From the NCBI GenBank assembly GCA_031425195.1, contig JANPIX010000026.1:205121-269120 (forward strand): a DNA stretch of 64,000 nt, given 5' to 3'. Each line of letters opens with the position of its first letter. Within the stretch, counting starts at the first letter, position 1. The stretch is from JANPIX01 sp031425195 (GTDB lineage: Bacteria > Pseudomonadota > Alphaproteobacteria > Rhodobacterales > Rhodobacteraceae). Positions 33,974 to 43,304 of the stretch are shown in pieces. The notes beneath the pieces were generated by a model. The model was given only the letters and a program-made list of their open reading frames with translations, was not told the DNA's origin and did not search any database. The position numbers and the translations under genes were made by a program.

Positions 33974-35245
33974 TCAGCCGAGTGTCGCCGCGCGGGCGTC
34001 GAGCATATCCTGCGTGATGAGCACGATCCCCGTGTCGGTGCGCCGGAACCAGCGCGCGTCTTCGTCCGCGTCCTGCCCCACGACCAGACCGTCGGGAATG
34101 ATGACACCCCGGTCGATCACGCAATTCTTCAACTCGGCATTGCGGTTGACCACCACCTGCGGCAGCGCCACCACATATTCAAGTGTGCTGAACGAATGGG
34201 TACGGCAGCCGGTGAAGAGCAGGCTGTTGCGCACTTCGGACCCCGATACGATGCAATCGCCCGACACCAGCGACGAAATCGCCGAACCGCGCCTGCCATC
34301 TTCGTTGTGGATGAATTTTGCCGGGGGCACGATTTCGGCATAGGTCCAGATCGGCCAGCTGCGATCATAGATGTCGAGTTTCGGAACGAAATCGGTCAGG
34401 TCGATGTTGGCCTGCCAGAAGGCGTCAATCGTGCCGACGTCGCGCCAGTAGGGTTCCACCTCCAGCCCCGCCTTGACGCAACTGTCGGCAAAGCGGTGCG
34501 CAACCGCCTTGCCGTTCTTGACGATGTCGGGGATCAGGTCATTGCCGAAATCATGGCTGGAATTGTCATCCTCCATATCCTTGATCAAAAGTTCGCGCAG
34601 GAACGACCAGTTGAAAACGTAAATGCCCATGGAGGCGAGCGCGTTGTCGGGATCGCCGGGAATGGCGGGCGGGTCTTTGGGTTTTTCCAGAAAATCGGTG
34701 ATGCGCATCGTCTTGTCGACATGCATCACGCCAAAGGCCACAGCCTCCATCCGGGGGACGGTCAGGCAGCCGATCGTGACGTCTGCGCCGGTTTCGACGT
34801 GCTGGCGCAGCATGATTTCGTAATCCATCTTGTAGATGTGATCACCCGCAAGCACGACGACATACTTGATGTCATAGCTGTCGACGATATCGATGTTCTG
34901 CGCCACGGCATCGGCCGTTCCCAGATACCATTTGCTTTCCGACACGCGCTGGCTGGCGGGCAGAATATCCAGATATTCGTTGCGTTCCGCGCGGAAGAAC
35001 GACCAGCCGCGCTGGCAATGGCGGATCAGGCTGTGGGCCTTGTACTGGGTGGCAATCGCCATCTTGCGGATGCCGGAGTTCATGGCGTTTGACAGCGCAA
35101 AGTCGATGATCCGTGTCTTGCCGCCAAAATAGACGGCCGGTTTGGCGCGCCTGTCCGTCAGTTCCTTGAGCCGGCTGCCGCGCCCGCCTGCCAGCACAAA
35201 GGCCATGGCTTGCGATGACAGCCGCGCATTCGGTTTTGGTTGCAT
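33974..35245 (-). CDS. glgC: Glucose-1-phosphate adenylyltransferase (ADP-glucose pyrophosphorylase)
   Basis: Makes ADP-glucose, the rate-setting step of glycogen synthesis, normally under allosteric control by glycolytic metabolites. 423 residues. Nucleotide-binding FVLAGGRGSRLKELTDRRAKPA, the GTADAVAQN and AGDHIYKMDYE catalytic regions, and a C-terminal left-handed beta-helix. The ATG at 35245 follows GGGAGGGGAAAAC. Between glgB and glgA in the operon. Confidence 0.96.
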   Translation of the reverse strand: MQPKPNARLSSQAMAFVLAGGRGSRLKELTDRRAKPAVYFGGKTRIIDFALSNAMNSGIRKMAIATQYKAHSLIRHCQRGWSFFRAERNEYLDILPASQRVSESKWYLGTADAVAQNIDIVDSYDIKYVVVLAGDHIYKMDYEIMLRQHVETGADVTIGCLTVPRMEAVAFGVMHVDKTMRITDFLEKPKDPPAIPGDPDNALASMGIYVFNWSFLRELLIKDMEDDNSSHDFGNDLIPDIVKNGKAVAHRFADSCVKAGLEVEPYWRDVGTIDAFWQANIDLTDFVPKLDIYDRSWPIWTYAEIVPPAKFIHNEDGRRGSAISSLVSGDCIVSGSEVRNSLLFTGCRTHSFSTLEYVVALPQVVVNRNAELKNCVIDRGVIIPDGLVVGQDADEDARWFRRTDTGIVLITQDMLDARAATLG

Positions 35246-35282
35246 GTTTTCCCCTCCCTGGGTGGCGATTGGCCCGCCGCTT

Positions 35283-37478
35283 TCAGTCTTTTCGCAGATA
35301 GATCGCCCCAAGCGGTGGCAGCGTGACAAACGCGGAATGCGCCTGCCCGTGCCAGGCCTTTGGCTCGGAAACAACGCCCCCCGCATTGCCCCGGTTGCCG
35401 CCGCCATAGACTGCGGCGTCGGTGTTCAAGATCTCGGTCCAGCGCCCTGCACCGGTCAGGCCAAGGCGGTACTGCCGTTCGACCGGCGTCATGTTGACCA
35501 CAGCGATGACCGAGGCATCCCCTGCCCGGCCATGCCGCGCCCAGGCATAGACCCCTGCCTCGGCGTCATTGGATTCGATCCACTGAAACCCCTCGGGCCG
35601 GGTGTCGTTGACGTGGAGTGCGGGCGTGTCGCGGTAGACACGGTTCAGATCGCGGACAAGCGCCTGCATCCCCGCATGTTGCGGATGGTCAAGCTGATGC
35701 CAGTCAAGGCTTTGATTGTGGTTCCATTCCGCGCCTTGGGCAAATTCGCAGCCCATGAACAAAAGCTTTTTGCCCGGATGCGCCCACATGAACCCGTAAT
35801 AGGCGCGCAGGTTGGCGAATTTCTGATCGCCGTCGCCGGGCATCTTGGACAGCATGCTGCCCTTGCCGTGCACCACCTCGTCATGGCTGATCGGCAGGAT
35901 GTAGTTTTCCGACCAGGCGTAATGCAGCCCGAACGTCATCTGGTGATGGTGGAATTTGCGGTGGATCGGGTCTTTGTGCATGTAGGACAGGGTGTCATTC
36001 ATCCAGCCCATGTTCCATTTGAAGCCAAAGCCGAGGCCACCATGGTTCACCGGACGCGACACGCCGGGAAAGGCGGTGCTTTCTTCGGCCACCGTCATGA
36101 TGCCCGGCACTTCGCCGTAAGCCGTGACGTTCATGTCACGCAGAACGGCAATCGCCTCGTAATTCTCGCGCCCGCCATCCTTGTTGGGCACCCATTGGCC
36201 TGCCGAGCGTGAATAGTCGCGGTAGAGCATGGAGGCCACGGCATCGACGCGCAGACCGTCAAGATGGTATTCTTCCAGCCAATACAAGGCATTAGAAACG
36301 AGGTAGTTCTTCACCTCGACCCGGCCATAGTTGAAGATCAGGGTGTTCCAGTCCTGATGGAACCCTTCGCGCGGGTCCTGATGTTCGTAAAGGGCGGTGC
36401 CGTCGAACTGGCCCAGGCCATGCGCGTCGGTGGGAAAATGGCCCGGAACCCAATCCAGCAGGACGCCAAGGCCCTTGCGGTGCGCGGCATCCATGAAGGC
36501 GCGGAATTCGGGCGGGGTGCCGTGGCGGATGGTGGGGGCGAACAGGCCGACCGGCTGATATCCCCAGGACCCGTCAAAGGGAAATTCGCTGATCGGCATG
36601 AGCTCGATGTGGGTGAAACCCATGTCGGCCACGTAATCGACCAACTGTTCGGCCAGTTCCAGATAGGACAGCATCCGGTTGCCCGGCGCGCGCCGCCATG
36701 ACCCGAGATGCACTTCGTAGATGGAAATCGCAGCATCGACGTTCTGGCGCGCCTGCCGACCCTTCATCCAGTCGGCGTCGTGCCAGTCGCCGGTGATCTT
36801 GCGCACAACGCTGGCATTGGCGGGCGGATGTTCCGAGCCGAAACCGACCGGGTCGGCCTTGAGCGGCATCAGCGCGCCGCCGGGGCCGCGCAATTCGTAT
36901 TTGTAGGATGTGCCTTCGCCCAGATCGGGCACAAAAATCTCCCATACGCCGGTCGAACCACGCCGGCGCATGGGGTGGCGGCGGCCATCCCAGATGTTGA
37001 AATCGCCCACGACCGAAACCCGGTCGGCGTTGGGGGCCCAGACGGCAAAATGCACGCCCGCGACCCCTTCATGGACGATGGCATGCGCGCCCAGGGCGTG
37101 CCAAAGCCGCTTTAGCGTGCCTTCGCCCAGCAGGTATTCGTCCATTTCACCCAGCACCGGGCCGAAACGGAACGGATCTTCAAAGTCCCACGCCGCCCCG
37201 TGCCCCTGCGCGCGCAGACGGTAGGGGCCGGCCTTGGGCAGGATCGCCTGAAACAGGCCGGGCGCATCGGGGACCGGGGTGCAGTCAATCGGTTTTGCCT
37301 TGCCCGCAATCACCGCCAAAGTATCCGCACCCGGCACAAAGGCGGTCAGCACCATCGTTCCGTCGCGGTCATGCGGCCCCAGAATGCCAAAGGGATTGCC
37401 ATGATCCCCGCCGATGATCGAGCGCGCCTCGTCCGGGTGGATGTAGGGCAGCGTCAGTTTCTTCGGGGCATTTGCCAT
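35283..37478 (-). CDS. glgB: 1,4-alpha-glucan branching enzyme
   Basis: GH13 transglycosylase that makes alpha-1,6 branches. 731 residues: N-terminal carbohydrate-binding module (NPFGILGPHDRDG), second CBM48 (HFAVWAPNADRVSVVGDFN), barrel with nucleophile in LRVDAVASMLYRDYSR, acid/base in MTVAEESTAFPGVSR, and SHDEVVHGKGSM. The ATG at 37478 has AAAGGCGATCC upstream. Eleven bases after glgP. Confidence 0.96.
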   Translation of the reverse strand: MANAPKKLTLPYIHPDEARSIIGGDHGNPFGILGPHDRDGTMVLTAFVPGADTLAVIAGKAKPIDCTPVPDAPGLFQAILPKAGPYRLRAQGHGAAWDFEDPFRFGPVLGEMDEYLLGEGTLKRLWHALGAHAIVHEGVAGVHFAVWAPNADRVSVVGDFNIWDGRRHPMRRRGSTGVWEIFVPDLGEGTSYKYELRGPGGALMPLKADPVGFGSEHPPANASVVRKITGDWHDADWMKGRQARQNVDAAISIYEVHLGSWRRAPGNRMLSYLELAEQLVDYVADMGFTHIELMPISEFPFDGSWGYQPVGLFAPTIRHGTPPEFRAFMDAAHRKGLGVLLDWVPGHFPTDAHGLGQFDGTALYEHQDPREGFHQDWNTLIFNYGRVEVKNYLVSNALYWLEEYHLDGLRVDAVASMLYRDYSRSAGQWVPNKDGGRENYEAIAVLRDMNVTAYGEVPGIMTVAEESTAFPGVSRPVNHGGLGFGFKWNMGWMNDTLSYMHKDPIHRKFHHHQMTFGLHYAWSENYILPISHDEVVHGKGSMLSKMPGDGDQKFANLRAYYGFMWAHPGKKLLFMGCEFAQGAEWNHNQSLDWHQLDHPQHAGMQALVRDLNRVYRDTPALHVNDTRPEGFQWIESNDAEAGVYAWARHGRAGDASVIAVVNMTPVERQYRLGLTGAGRWTEILNTDAAVYGGGNRGNAGGVVSEPKAWHGQAHSAFVTLPPLGAIYLRKD

Positions 37479-37489
37479 TGGATCGCCTT

Positions 37490-39889
37490 TCACAAGACAC
37501 TTTTGACGGACCAGATCTGGTCCATATAGCTTTTGATCGTGCGGTCTGACGAAAAGAACCCGGATTGCGCCGTGTTCATGACCGCCATCCTGACCCAGCG
37601 ATCCCGGTCACCATAGGCTGCATCGGCCTTGGCCTGCGCATCGACATAGGCGTCGAAATCGGCCGCCACGAGGAAATAGTCGTGGTGCCAGACGCGGTGA
37701 ACCAGCCCGTGATATCGGTCTGGTTGTTCGGGGCTGAACCGCCCCTCGGCGATGGTTTGCAGAACGTTTTGCAGGGTCTGACTTGCCTCGATCGCCTTGC
37801 GCGAATGATCGGGGTCTTCGCGGCGCTTTGCCACCTCGTCCGTCGTCAGGCCGAACAGGAAGAAGTTTTCTGCCCCCACTTCTTGCAGGATTTCGACGTT
37901 TGCGCCGTCGAGTGTGCCAATCGTCGGTGCGCCGTTGATCATGAATTTCATGTTGCCGGTGCCCGACGCCTCTTTCCCGGCTGTCGAGATCTGTTCAGAC
38001 AGGTCGGAGGCCGGGATCAGATGTTCGGCCATGCTGACGTTATAGTTGGCGGGATAGATGATCTTCAGATTGTCACCGACCACCGCATCATTGTTCACAA
38101 CTTCGGCCACGTCATTGATCAGATGGATGATTTCCTTGGCCACGGCATAGCCGGGCGCGGATTTGCCGCCGAAAATCTTGACGCGCGGCACCCAGTTGCC
38201 TGTCGGGTTGGCGCGGATCGCCTGCCAGCGGGCGATGGTTTCCAGGATATTCAAAAGCTGTCGTTTGTATTCGTGAATCCGCTTGATCTGCACATCGAAC
38301 ATGGCGTCGGGGCTGATCTTCACTCCGCACTGCGCCAGCGTCCAATCCTGCAGGGCAATCTTGTTCGTGCGTTTGGCGGCATCAAAGGCGGTGCGAAAGC
38401 CCTTGTCGTCGGCATGTTTGGCAAGCCCGCCCAACCTGTCGAGATCGTTTTCCCATCCGTCGCCGATGGTGTCGGTGATCAGGGCAGACAGCGGGCGGTT
38501 GCACATTTTCAGCCAGCGGCGCGGGGTCACGCCGTTGGTCTGGTTGATGATCCGTCCGGGGTGCAGCGCGTTGAGTTCTGGGAACAGGTTCTTCTTGATC
38601 AGGTCGGAATGCAGCGCCGAAACGCCGTTCACCTTGTGCGACATGATGAAGGCAAGTTCGCCCATCCGCACTTCGTGGTGTTTGACGATGCCCACATAAT
38701 GCGGGCGGGCGGGATAGGTGCGGCGATGCCAGCTGTCGATGCGTTCGACGATCTGCATGTGGCGCGGCAGGACGTTGCCGAAGGTAAAAGTGGCCCACCG
38801 CTCCAACGCTTCGGGCAGCAAGGTGTGGTTGGTGTAGCCAAGACAGGCGCGCGCGGTTTCCAGCGCGTCGTCAAACTCCATCCCGTGTTCGTCTGACAGA
38901 AGGCGGATCAGTTCCGGCCCTGCAATCGCGGGATGCGTGTCGTTCATCTGGATTGCGACGTGACGGGGCAGATCGCGCAGGTTGGAGTGGCTGGCGGTGA
39001 ACCGCCGCAGAATATCTTGCAAGGCGGCCGAGGTCAGGAAGAATTCCTGTTTCAGGCGCAATTCCTTGCCCTGATAGGTGGTGTCGTCAGGGTAAAGCAC
39101 CCGGCTGATGGTACGGGCCAGCGTTTCGGGTTCCGCCGCCGCCGCGTAATCACCGCGATTAAACCGCTCCAGATCGAACTGGGTGGTCGGTTTGGCCCCC
39201 CACAGACGCAGCGTGTTGGCCCATTTGCCCTGCCAGCCCACGACGGGCGTGTCATGCGCGCTCGCGATCACGGTTTCGCCCGGCGTCCACACCTCGCGCC
39301 CGTCTTTCGTGCGCACTTCGCCCTTGAAGCCGATGGTATAGGCGGCCTCGGGCCGTTCGAATTCCCACGGGTGGCGCTGGTTGAGCCAGTCTTCCGGGGT
39401 TTCGACCTGGCGCCCGCCTTCGAATCGCTGCCGGAACAAGCCGTGCTCATAGCGGATGCCGTATCCATAGGCGGGGCACCCCAGTGTTGCCATGGATTCC
39501 ATGAAACAGGCGGCCAGCCGGCCCAACCCGCCGTTGCCAAGCGCCGCATCGGGTTCATCTTCGACAAGCGTGCTGAAATCATGGCCAAGTTCGGTCATCG
39601 TCTGTTCGGCAATGTCGCGCAGGCCAAGGTTGACAGTGGCATCTTCAAGGATGCGCCCGATCAGGAATTCCATCGAAAGATAATAGACCCGCTTGTGATC
39701 CTGCCCCCAGGTGGCGCGTGTCGAAGCGAACCACGGTTCCATGATGCGGTCACGGATGGCGTAGGACAGCGCCATGCGCCAGTCATAGATGCTCGCGTGG
39801 TCGGCGTCCTTGCCCAGCGTATAGGTCAGATGGCGCAGCACATCGGTTTTCAGCAAGTCGGGAGTAAGTTGCATATCTTTCAACGACAC
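37490..39889 (-). CDS. glgP: Glycogen phosphorylase
   Basis: Pyridoxal-phosphate enzyme releasing glucose 1-phosphate from glycogen ends. 799 residues. Active-site segments: LGNGGLGRLAACFMES, MNDTHPAI, NQTNGVTPRRWL, and the PLP lysine in EASGTGNMKFMINGAP followed by GTLDGANVEI. The GTG at 39889 has GAGG five bases upstream; an ATG at 39874 is a less supported alternative. First gene of glgP-B-C-A-X-pgm, so degradation and synthesis genes share one transcript. Confidence 0.95.
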   Translation of the reverse strand: MSLKDMQLTPDLLKTDVLRHLTYTLGKDADHASIYDWRMALSYAIRDRIMEPWFASTRATWGQDHKRVYYLSMEFLIGRILEDATVNLGLRDIAEQTMTELGHDFSTLVEDEPDAALGNGGLGRLAACFMESMATLGCPAYGYGIRYEHGLFRQRFEGGRQVETPEDWLNQRHPWEFERPEAAYTIGFKGEVRTKDGREVWTPGETVIASAHDTPVVGWQGKWANTLRLWGAKPTTQFDLERFNRGDYAAAAEPETLARTISRVLYPDDTTYQGKELRLKQEFFLTSAALQDILRRFTASHSNLRDLPRHVAIQMNDTHPAIAGPELIRLLSDEHGMEFDDALETARACLGYTNHTLLPEALERWATFTFGNVLPRHMQIVERIDSWHRRTYPARPHYVGIVKHHEVRMGELAFIMSHKVNGVSALHSDLIKKNLFPELNALHPGRIINQTNGVTPRRWLKMCNRPLSALITDTIGDGWENDLDRLGGLAKHADDKGFRTAFDAAKRTNKIALQDWTLAQCGVKISPDAMFDVQIKRIHEYKRQLLNILETIARWQAIRANPTGNWVPRVKIFGGKSAPGYAVAKEIIHLINDVAEVVNNDAVVGDNLKIIYPANYNVSMAEHLIPASDLSEQISTAGKEASGTGNMKFMINGAPTIGTLDGANVEILQEVGAENFFLFGLTTDEVAKRREDPDHSRKAIEASQTLQNVLQTIAEGRFSPEQPDRYHGLVHRVWHHDYFLVAADFDAYVDAQAKADAAYGDRDRWVRMAVMNTAQSGFFSSDRTIKSYMDQIWSVKSVL

Positions 39890-40154
39890 GTGTCCTCAGG
39901 GTTTGCGCCAAGATCTTGTGACAGGCGTCTTGTTCATTTTTACTGGCCGGACACCGTCCGATCCGGCCCGTCTTCCCGCCCTCCCGTGCAGGTCAACGTC
40001 CGTTCCCCTAGGGTTAGCGCAATCGCCGCCGTAAATCACGCCGTATATTCAGGCACATTTTGAATGGCTTACGCGGTTCAAAGCGGTTTGGGCGCAGACC
40101 GCGCTGCGCAAATGATGGGCAGAGCGCCGACTCAGCCGGTGAACCTGCCCGCAG

Positions 40155-41228
40155 TCAGCCGCCCCAGGTTTGCTGCAACACACGCACCCAGTTGTCCCAG
40201 GTAAGCTTTTGCATCAGATCGGGGCCATAGCCGTGGTCGATCATTGCCTGCGTCAGGTTTGGCAGGCCGGTCACATCACCGATGCCCTTTGGCAATTCCG
40301 CACCATCGAAATCCGACCCAAGGCCAACGTGATCTTCGCCCAGATGTTCGATCAGATGGTCAAGATGGGCCAGCACATCCTCCCACCCCATGTCGGACGA
40401 CCGTTTGCCATCGCGGCGCAGGAAGACGGTGGCAAAGTTCAGGCCCACCATGCCGCCCGAATCCTTGATAGCGGCGAGTTGCTGATCGGTCAGGTTGCGG
40501 GTGGACGGGGTCACGGCGTGGGCGTTGGAATGGGTGGCCACCAGCGGTGCATCCGACATGCCCGCCACATCCCAGAACCCCGCCTCGTTCAGGTGGCTGA
40601 GGTCGACCATGATGCGCAGCGCGTTGCATTCGCGGATCAGGCGCTTGCCCGCAGCGGTCAGGCCCGGCCCGGTATCGGGGGAGCCCGGAAACTTGAACGG
40701 GACGCCGTGGCCAAAGATCGTCGGCCGCGACCAGACCGGACCGAGCGACCGCAGGCCAAGCTGGTAAAAGGCATGCAGCGCATCAAGATCGGCGTCGATC
40801 GCCTCGGCACCTTCCATATGCATGATGCCCGCAATTACGCCGTCGGCGCGAGCCTGTTCGATGTCGGCCACCTTGTGACACAGGCGGAACTGCCCGCCCG
40901 AGGCGCGCTCCATCCACAAAAGATGCCCCGCGCTGGCAAAGGCCACCGCCTGCGCCGTGGCCAGCGGGATCGTTGCGGGAAGGGGCAGATTGTAGGGCGG
41001 ATTGTTCATGATGGCGTCGCGGTCTGCACCATCCGGGTCGGACGGGGACGGGACATAGATGGCAAAGAACCCGGCGGCGAACCCGCCCGCCTTCATCCGG
41101 GGAAGATCAAGGTGACCCTTGCCTTCGCCCGTCACCCAGATCGCCTGACGGTTCGCGGGGTCGAGATGCAGGCGCAAAAGAATGTCGTTGTGACCATCGA
41201 AGACGGGCATCAAAGGGCGTGTGGTCAT
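40155..41228 (-). CDS. Membrane dipeptidase (renal dipeptidase family M19)
   Basis: Zinc dipeptidase of 357 residues that cleaves dipeptides, including some D-amino-acid peptides. The first metal-binding motif is VFDGHNDILL near the N-terminus; others are HMEGAEAI, THSNAHAV and GLGSDFDGAELP. No signal peptide is visible, so it should be cytoplasmic despite the family name. The ATG at 41228 has GGAACCCCG upstream. The gene is isolated on the minus strand, upstream of glgP's start region but transcribed in the same direction. Confidence 0.9.
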   Translation of the reverse strand: MTTRPLMPVFDGHNDILLRLHLDPANRQAIWVTGEGKGHLDLPRMKAGGFAAGFFAIYVPSPSDPDGADRDAIMNNPPYNLPLPATIPLATAQAVAFASAGHLLWMERASGGQFRLCHKVADIEQARADGVIAGIMHMEGAEAIDADLDALHAFYQLGLRSLGPVWSRPTIFGHGVPFKFPGSPDTGPGLTAAGKRLIRECNALRIMVDLSHLNEAGFWDVAGMSDAPLVATHSNAHAVTPSTRNLTDQQLAAIKDSGGMVGLNFATVFLRRDGKRSSDMGWEDVLAHLDHLIEHLGEDHVGLGSDFDGAELPKGIGDVTGLPNLTQAMIDHGYGPDLMQKLTWDNWVRVLQQTWGG

Positions 41229-41574
41229 GGACGGGGTTCCTTCGCAAATCGCCGGGCAAGGGGTGGACCGGCCCGGCCAACCTGCCACGCCCGCGCCGGA
41301 TTGACCAGTGACGGGCACGCGGCGGTGACGCATCGGTCTGCGTATTTGCCAGCACATCCTGTTGCAACTTTGCGGCTTTTGCAGCGAAACGTGACGGCAA
41401 AGCGGGTTTTTTGCACTTGCCCCTTGGCCGATTCCGACTTAGCGCGTCACATCAGCGTCATAAGCGGGCCTTGAGGTTGCCACAACGGGCAATCATGACA
41501 AGATCAAGGCTGCGTTGACCAAGTATGGCAAGGCGACAAGGCCCGGTACAGGGCCACGGCAGACGGAGCAGACG
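41229..41574. other. Intergenic stretch, 346 bases
   Basis: Upstream region of the dipeptidase gene and of the small plus-strand gene at 41575. It is less GC-rich around 41430–41520. No RNA gene, repeat or terminator was recognised; it presumably carries both divergent promoters. Confidence 0.35.
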
Positions 41575-41709
41575 ATGGCAAAGACCCCGACAAAACCAGT
41601 CCCCCAGCAGGGCGGACAATCCAGCGCCCCGGCCCAGCAACAGGGCAGCAGCGCACCCGCCCAACCGCAGCAGGGTGCCCCGATCATCCGCGACTGGGCC
41701 GCGTTCTGA
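41575..41709 (+). CDS. Small Gln/Pro/Ala-rich protein, unknown
   Basis: A possible 44-residue protein starting MAKTPTKPVPQQGGQSS and ending QGAPIIRDWAAF. Composition is dominated by glutamine, proline, alanine and serine, so it would be disordered apart from the hydrophobic tail. The ATG has GGAG eight bases upstream. No family is recognised. The pattern of a disordered body with a defined short C-terminus is suggestive of a real small protein, but chance is not excluded. Confidence 0.35.
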   Translation: MAKTPTKPVPQQGGQSSAPAQQQGSSAPAQPQQGAPIIRDWAAF

Positions 41710-41795
41710 ACACGCGTCCCGCGGGGTGATCTGACGGTTCCGCCTGCGGGCGGGACCTTGATTTGCATGGGTTGGCGTGGTGATACTGCGTCACC

Positions 41796-42146
41796 ATGGC
41801 GACACCGATCACCCAACTTCCCAATCTTGGCCCGGCATCCGAAGCGTCCTTCGCCCGTGCTGGCATCACGACAGCCGAAGAAATTCGCGCCCTTGGCGCG
41901 CATGAGGCGTACCGGCAGCTTGTCTTGAATGGCACGGTGCCGCATTTCATAGGCTATTATGTTCTGGTGATGGCCCTGCAGGGTCGCCCTTGGCATGACT
42001 GCAAGGGCGACGAGAAAAAGGCGCTGCGCGTGCAGTTCGACGCGCTGAAGGCCGAGGTCGCGGGCAGCGGGCGCGCGCCGAACCATGCGCTCGAATCCGC
42101 GCTCAATATGTTGGGTGTGGTGCAAAAAGCCGCTGTGCGGCGTTAG
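41796..42146 (+). CDS. TfoX/Sxy C-terminal domain protein
   Basis: A 116-residue protein matching the TfoX C-terminal domain: ITQLPNLGPASEASFARAGITTAEEIRALGAHEAY is the helix-hairpin-helix-like opening of this family (positions about 5–40). The N-terminal TfoX domain, present in the competence activator Sxy, is absent. Stand-alone copies are of unknown function; a DNA-related role is only inferred. Its stop overlaps the end of the convergent gamma-carbonic anhydrase gene by four bases. Confidence 0.8.
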   Translation: MATPITQLPNLGPASEASFARAGITTAEEIRALGAHEAYRQLVLNGTVPHFIGYYVLVMALQGRPWHDCKGDEKKALRVQFDALKAEVAGSGRAPNHALESALNMLGVVQKAAVRR

Positions 42147-42670
42147 CGATCTGTCAGCGCAACCAACCCGGCGCGGAACCGCGCCGCGTTGCGGGCATAG
42201 CCTGCCGCCGACGCCAGCAGCCTTTCGCGCGCAGGGCCGTCCAGTTCACGCACGACGCGCCCCGGTGCGCCCATCACAAGCGATCCGTCGGGAATGACCT
42301 TGCCTTCGGTGATCAGGCTTCCCGCGCCGATCAGACAGCCCTGCCCGATCACGGCACCGTTCAGAATGGTGGCCCCCATGCCGATCAAGGTGCCGTCGCC
42401 GATGGTGCAGCCGTGCAGCATGGCCTTGTGCCCGACAGTGCAGTTTGCACCGATGGTCAGGGGAAAGCCCCAGTCGGTATGGAGGACAGAGTTTTCCTGA
42501 ATGTTGGTTCCGGGCCCCACCACAATCGCCTCGTTGTCACCACGCAGGGCGGCCCCGAACCAGACCGACGCCCCTGCCCCGAGCGTCACGCGGCCCATCA
42601 CATGCGCGCCGGGGGCGATCCAGGCGGTGGGGTCGATGTCGGGGGCGGTTCCGTCAAGGGAATAGATCAT
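42143..42670 (-). CDS. Gamma-carbonic anhydrase family protein
   Basis: A 175-residue left-handed beta-helix protein with hexapeptide repeats (IGANCTVGHKAMLHGCTIGDGTLIG in parts, VIGQGCLIGAGS). The three metal-ligand histidines appear in VLHTDWG, VGHKAM and MLHGC, so zinc binding is plausible. Members hydrate CO2 or act as acyltransferase-like proteins (YrdA/CaiE); activity cannot be fixed from sequence. The start codon at 42670 overlaps the gmk stop by four bases, suggesting the unit yicC-gmk-gCA. Confidence 0.88.
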   Translation of the reverse strand: MIYSLDGTAPDIDPTAWIAPGAHVMGRVTLGAGASVWFGAALRGDNEAIVVGPGTNIQENSVLHTDWGFPLTIGANCTVGHKAMLHGCTIGDGTLIGMGATILNGAVIGQGCLIGAGSLITEGKVIPDGSLVMGAPGRVVRELDGPARERLLASAAGYARNAARFRAGLVALTDR

Positions 42671-43302
42671 CGCGCTTCAAACTCTCCGTTCAGGCTGCGC
42701 ACGAATTCTGCAAGATGGGGTTGGCGGTCGCGGCGCAGACGTTCCGCCTGCAGGATCGTGGTCAGGGCGGCAAAGGCCATGTCCAGATCATCGTTGATCA
42801 GAACATAGTCATATTCGGCCCAATGGCTGATTTCATCGCGGCTTTTGGCCATGCGGCCCGCGATCACGGCGTCACTGTCCTGCCCGCGCATCCGCAGGCG
42901 ACGTTCCAGTTCCGCGATGGAGGGCGGCAGCACGAACACCGACACCACATCGCGCCCAAGGGCCGAGTTGCGGATTTGTTGCCCGCCCTGCCAGTCGATG
43001 TCGAACAGGGTATCGCGGCCTTCGTGCAGCGCCGTCTCGACCGGTTCGCGCGGGCTGCCATAAAGGTTGTCGAACACCTCGGCATGTTCCAGCATCTGCT
43101 GGCTGGCCACCAGTTCATCAAATTCGGCGCGGCTGCGGAAATAGTATTCGCGCCCGTCCACCTCGCCCGCGCGGGGGGGGCGTGTGGTCGCGGATACCGA
43201 AAACCGGATCGTGGGATCCCACGTCATCAACCGCCGCGCCAGGGTGGATTTGCCTGCGCCCGACGGCGAGGACAGGATGAGCAAAAGACCACGCCGCGCC
43301 AT
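42667..43302 (-). CDS. gmk: Guanylate kinase
   Basis: Phosphorylates GMP to GDP. 211 residues. P-loop LSSPSGAGKSTLAR at the N-terminus, GMP-binding SVSATTRPPRAGEVDGREYYF, then LFDIDWQGGQQIR. The ATG at 43302 is chosen because GGAG lies five bases upstream; an ATG at 43305 overlaps the yicC stop. Follows yicC in the same direction, as in many proteobacteria, and works downstream of guaB in GTP synthesis. Confidence 0.96.
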   Translation of the reverse strand: MARRGLLLILSSPSGAGKSTLARRLMTWDPTIRFSVSATTRPPRAGEVDGREYYFRSRAEFDELVASQQMLEHAEVFDNLYGSPREPVETALHEGRDTLFDIDWQGGQQIRNSALGRDVVSVFVLPPSIAELERRLRMRGQDSDAVIAGRMAKSRDEISHWAEYDYVLINDDLDMAFAALTTILQAERLRRDRQPHLAEFVRSLNGEFEAR

Positions 43303-43304
43303 CA

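Noticed and set aside
41493..42125. A 210-codon minus-strand frame opposite the TfoX-domain gene
   Set aside because: The plus strand encodes a recognisable TfoX C-terminal domain; the opposite frame lacks any domain and has an atypical composition.
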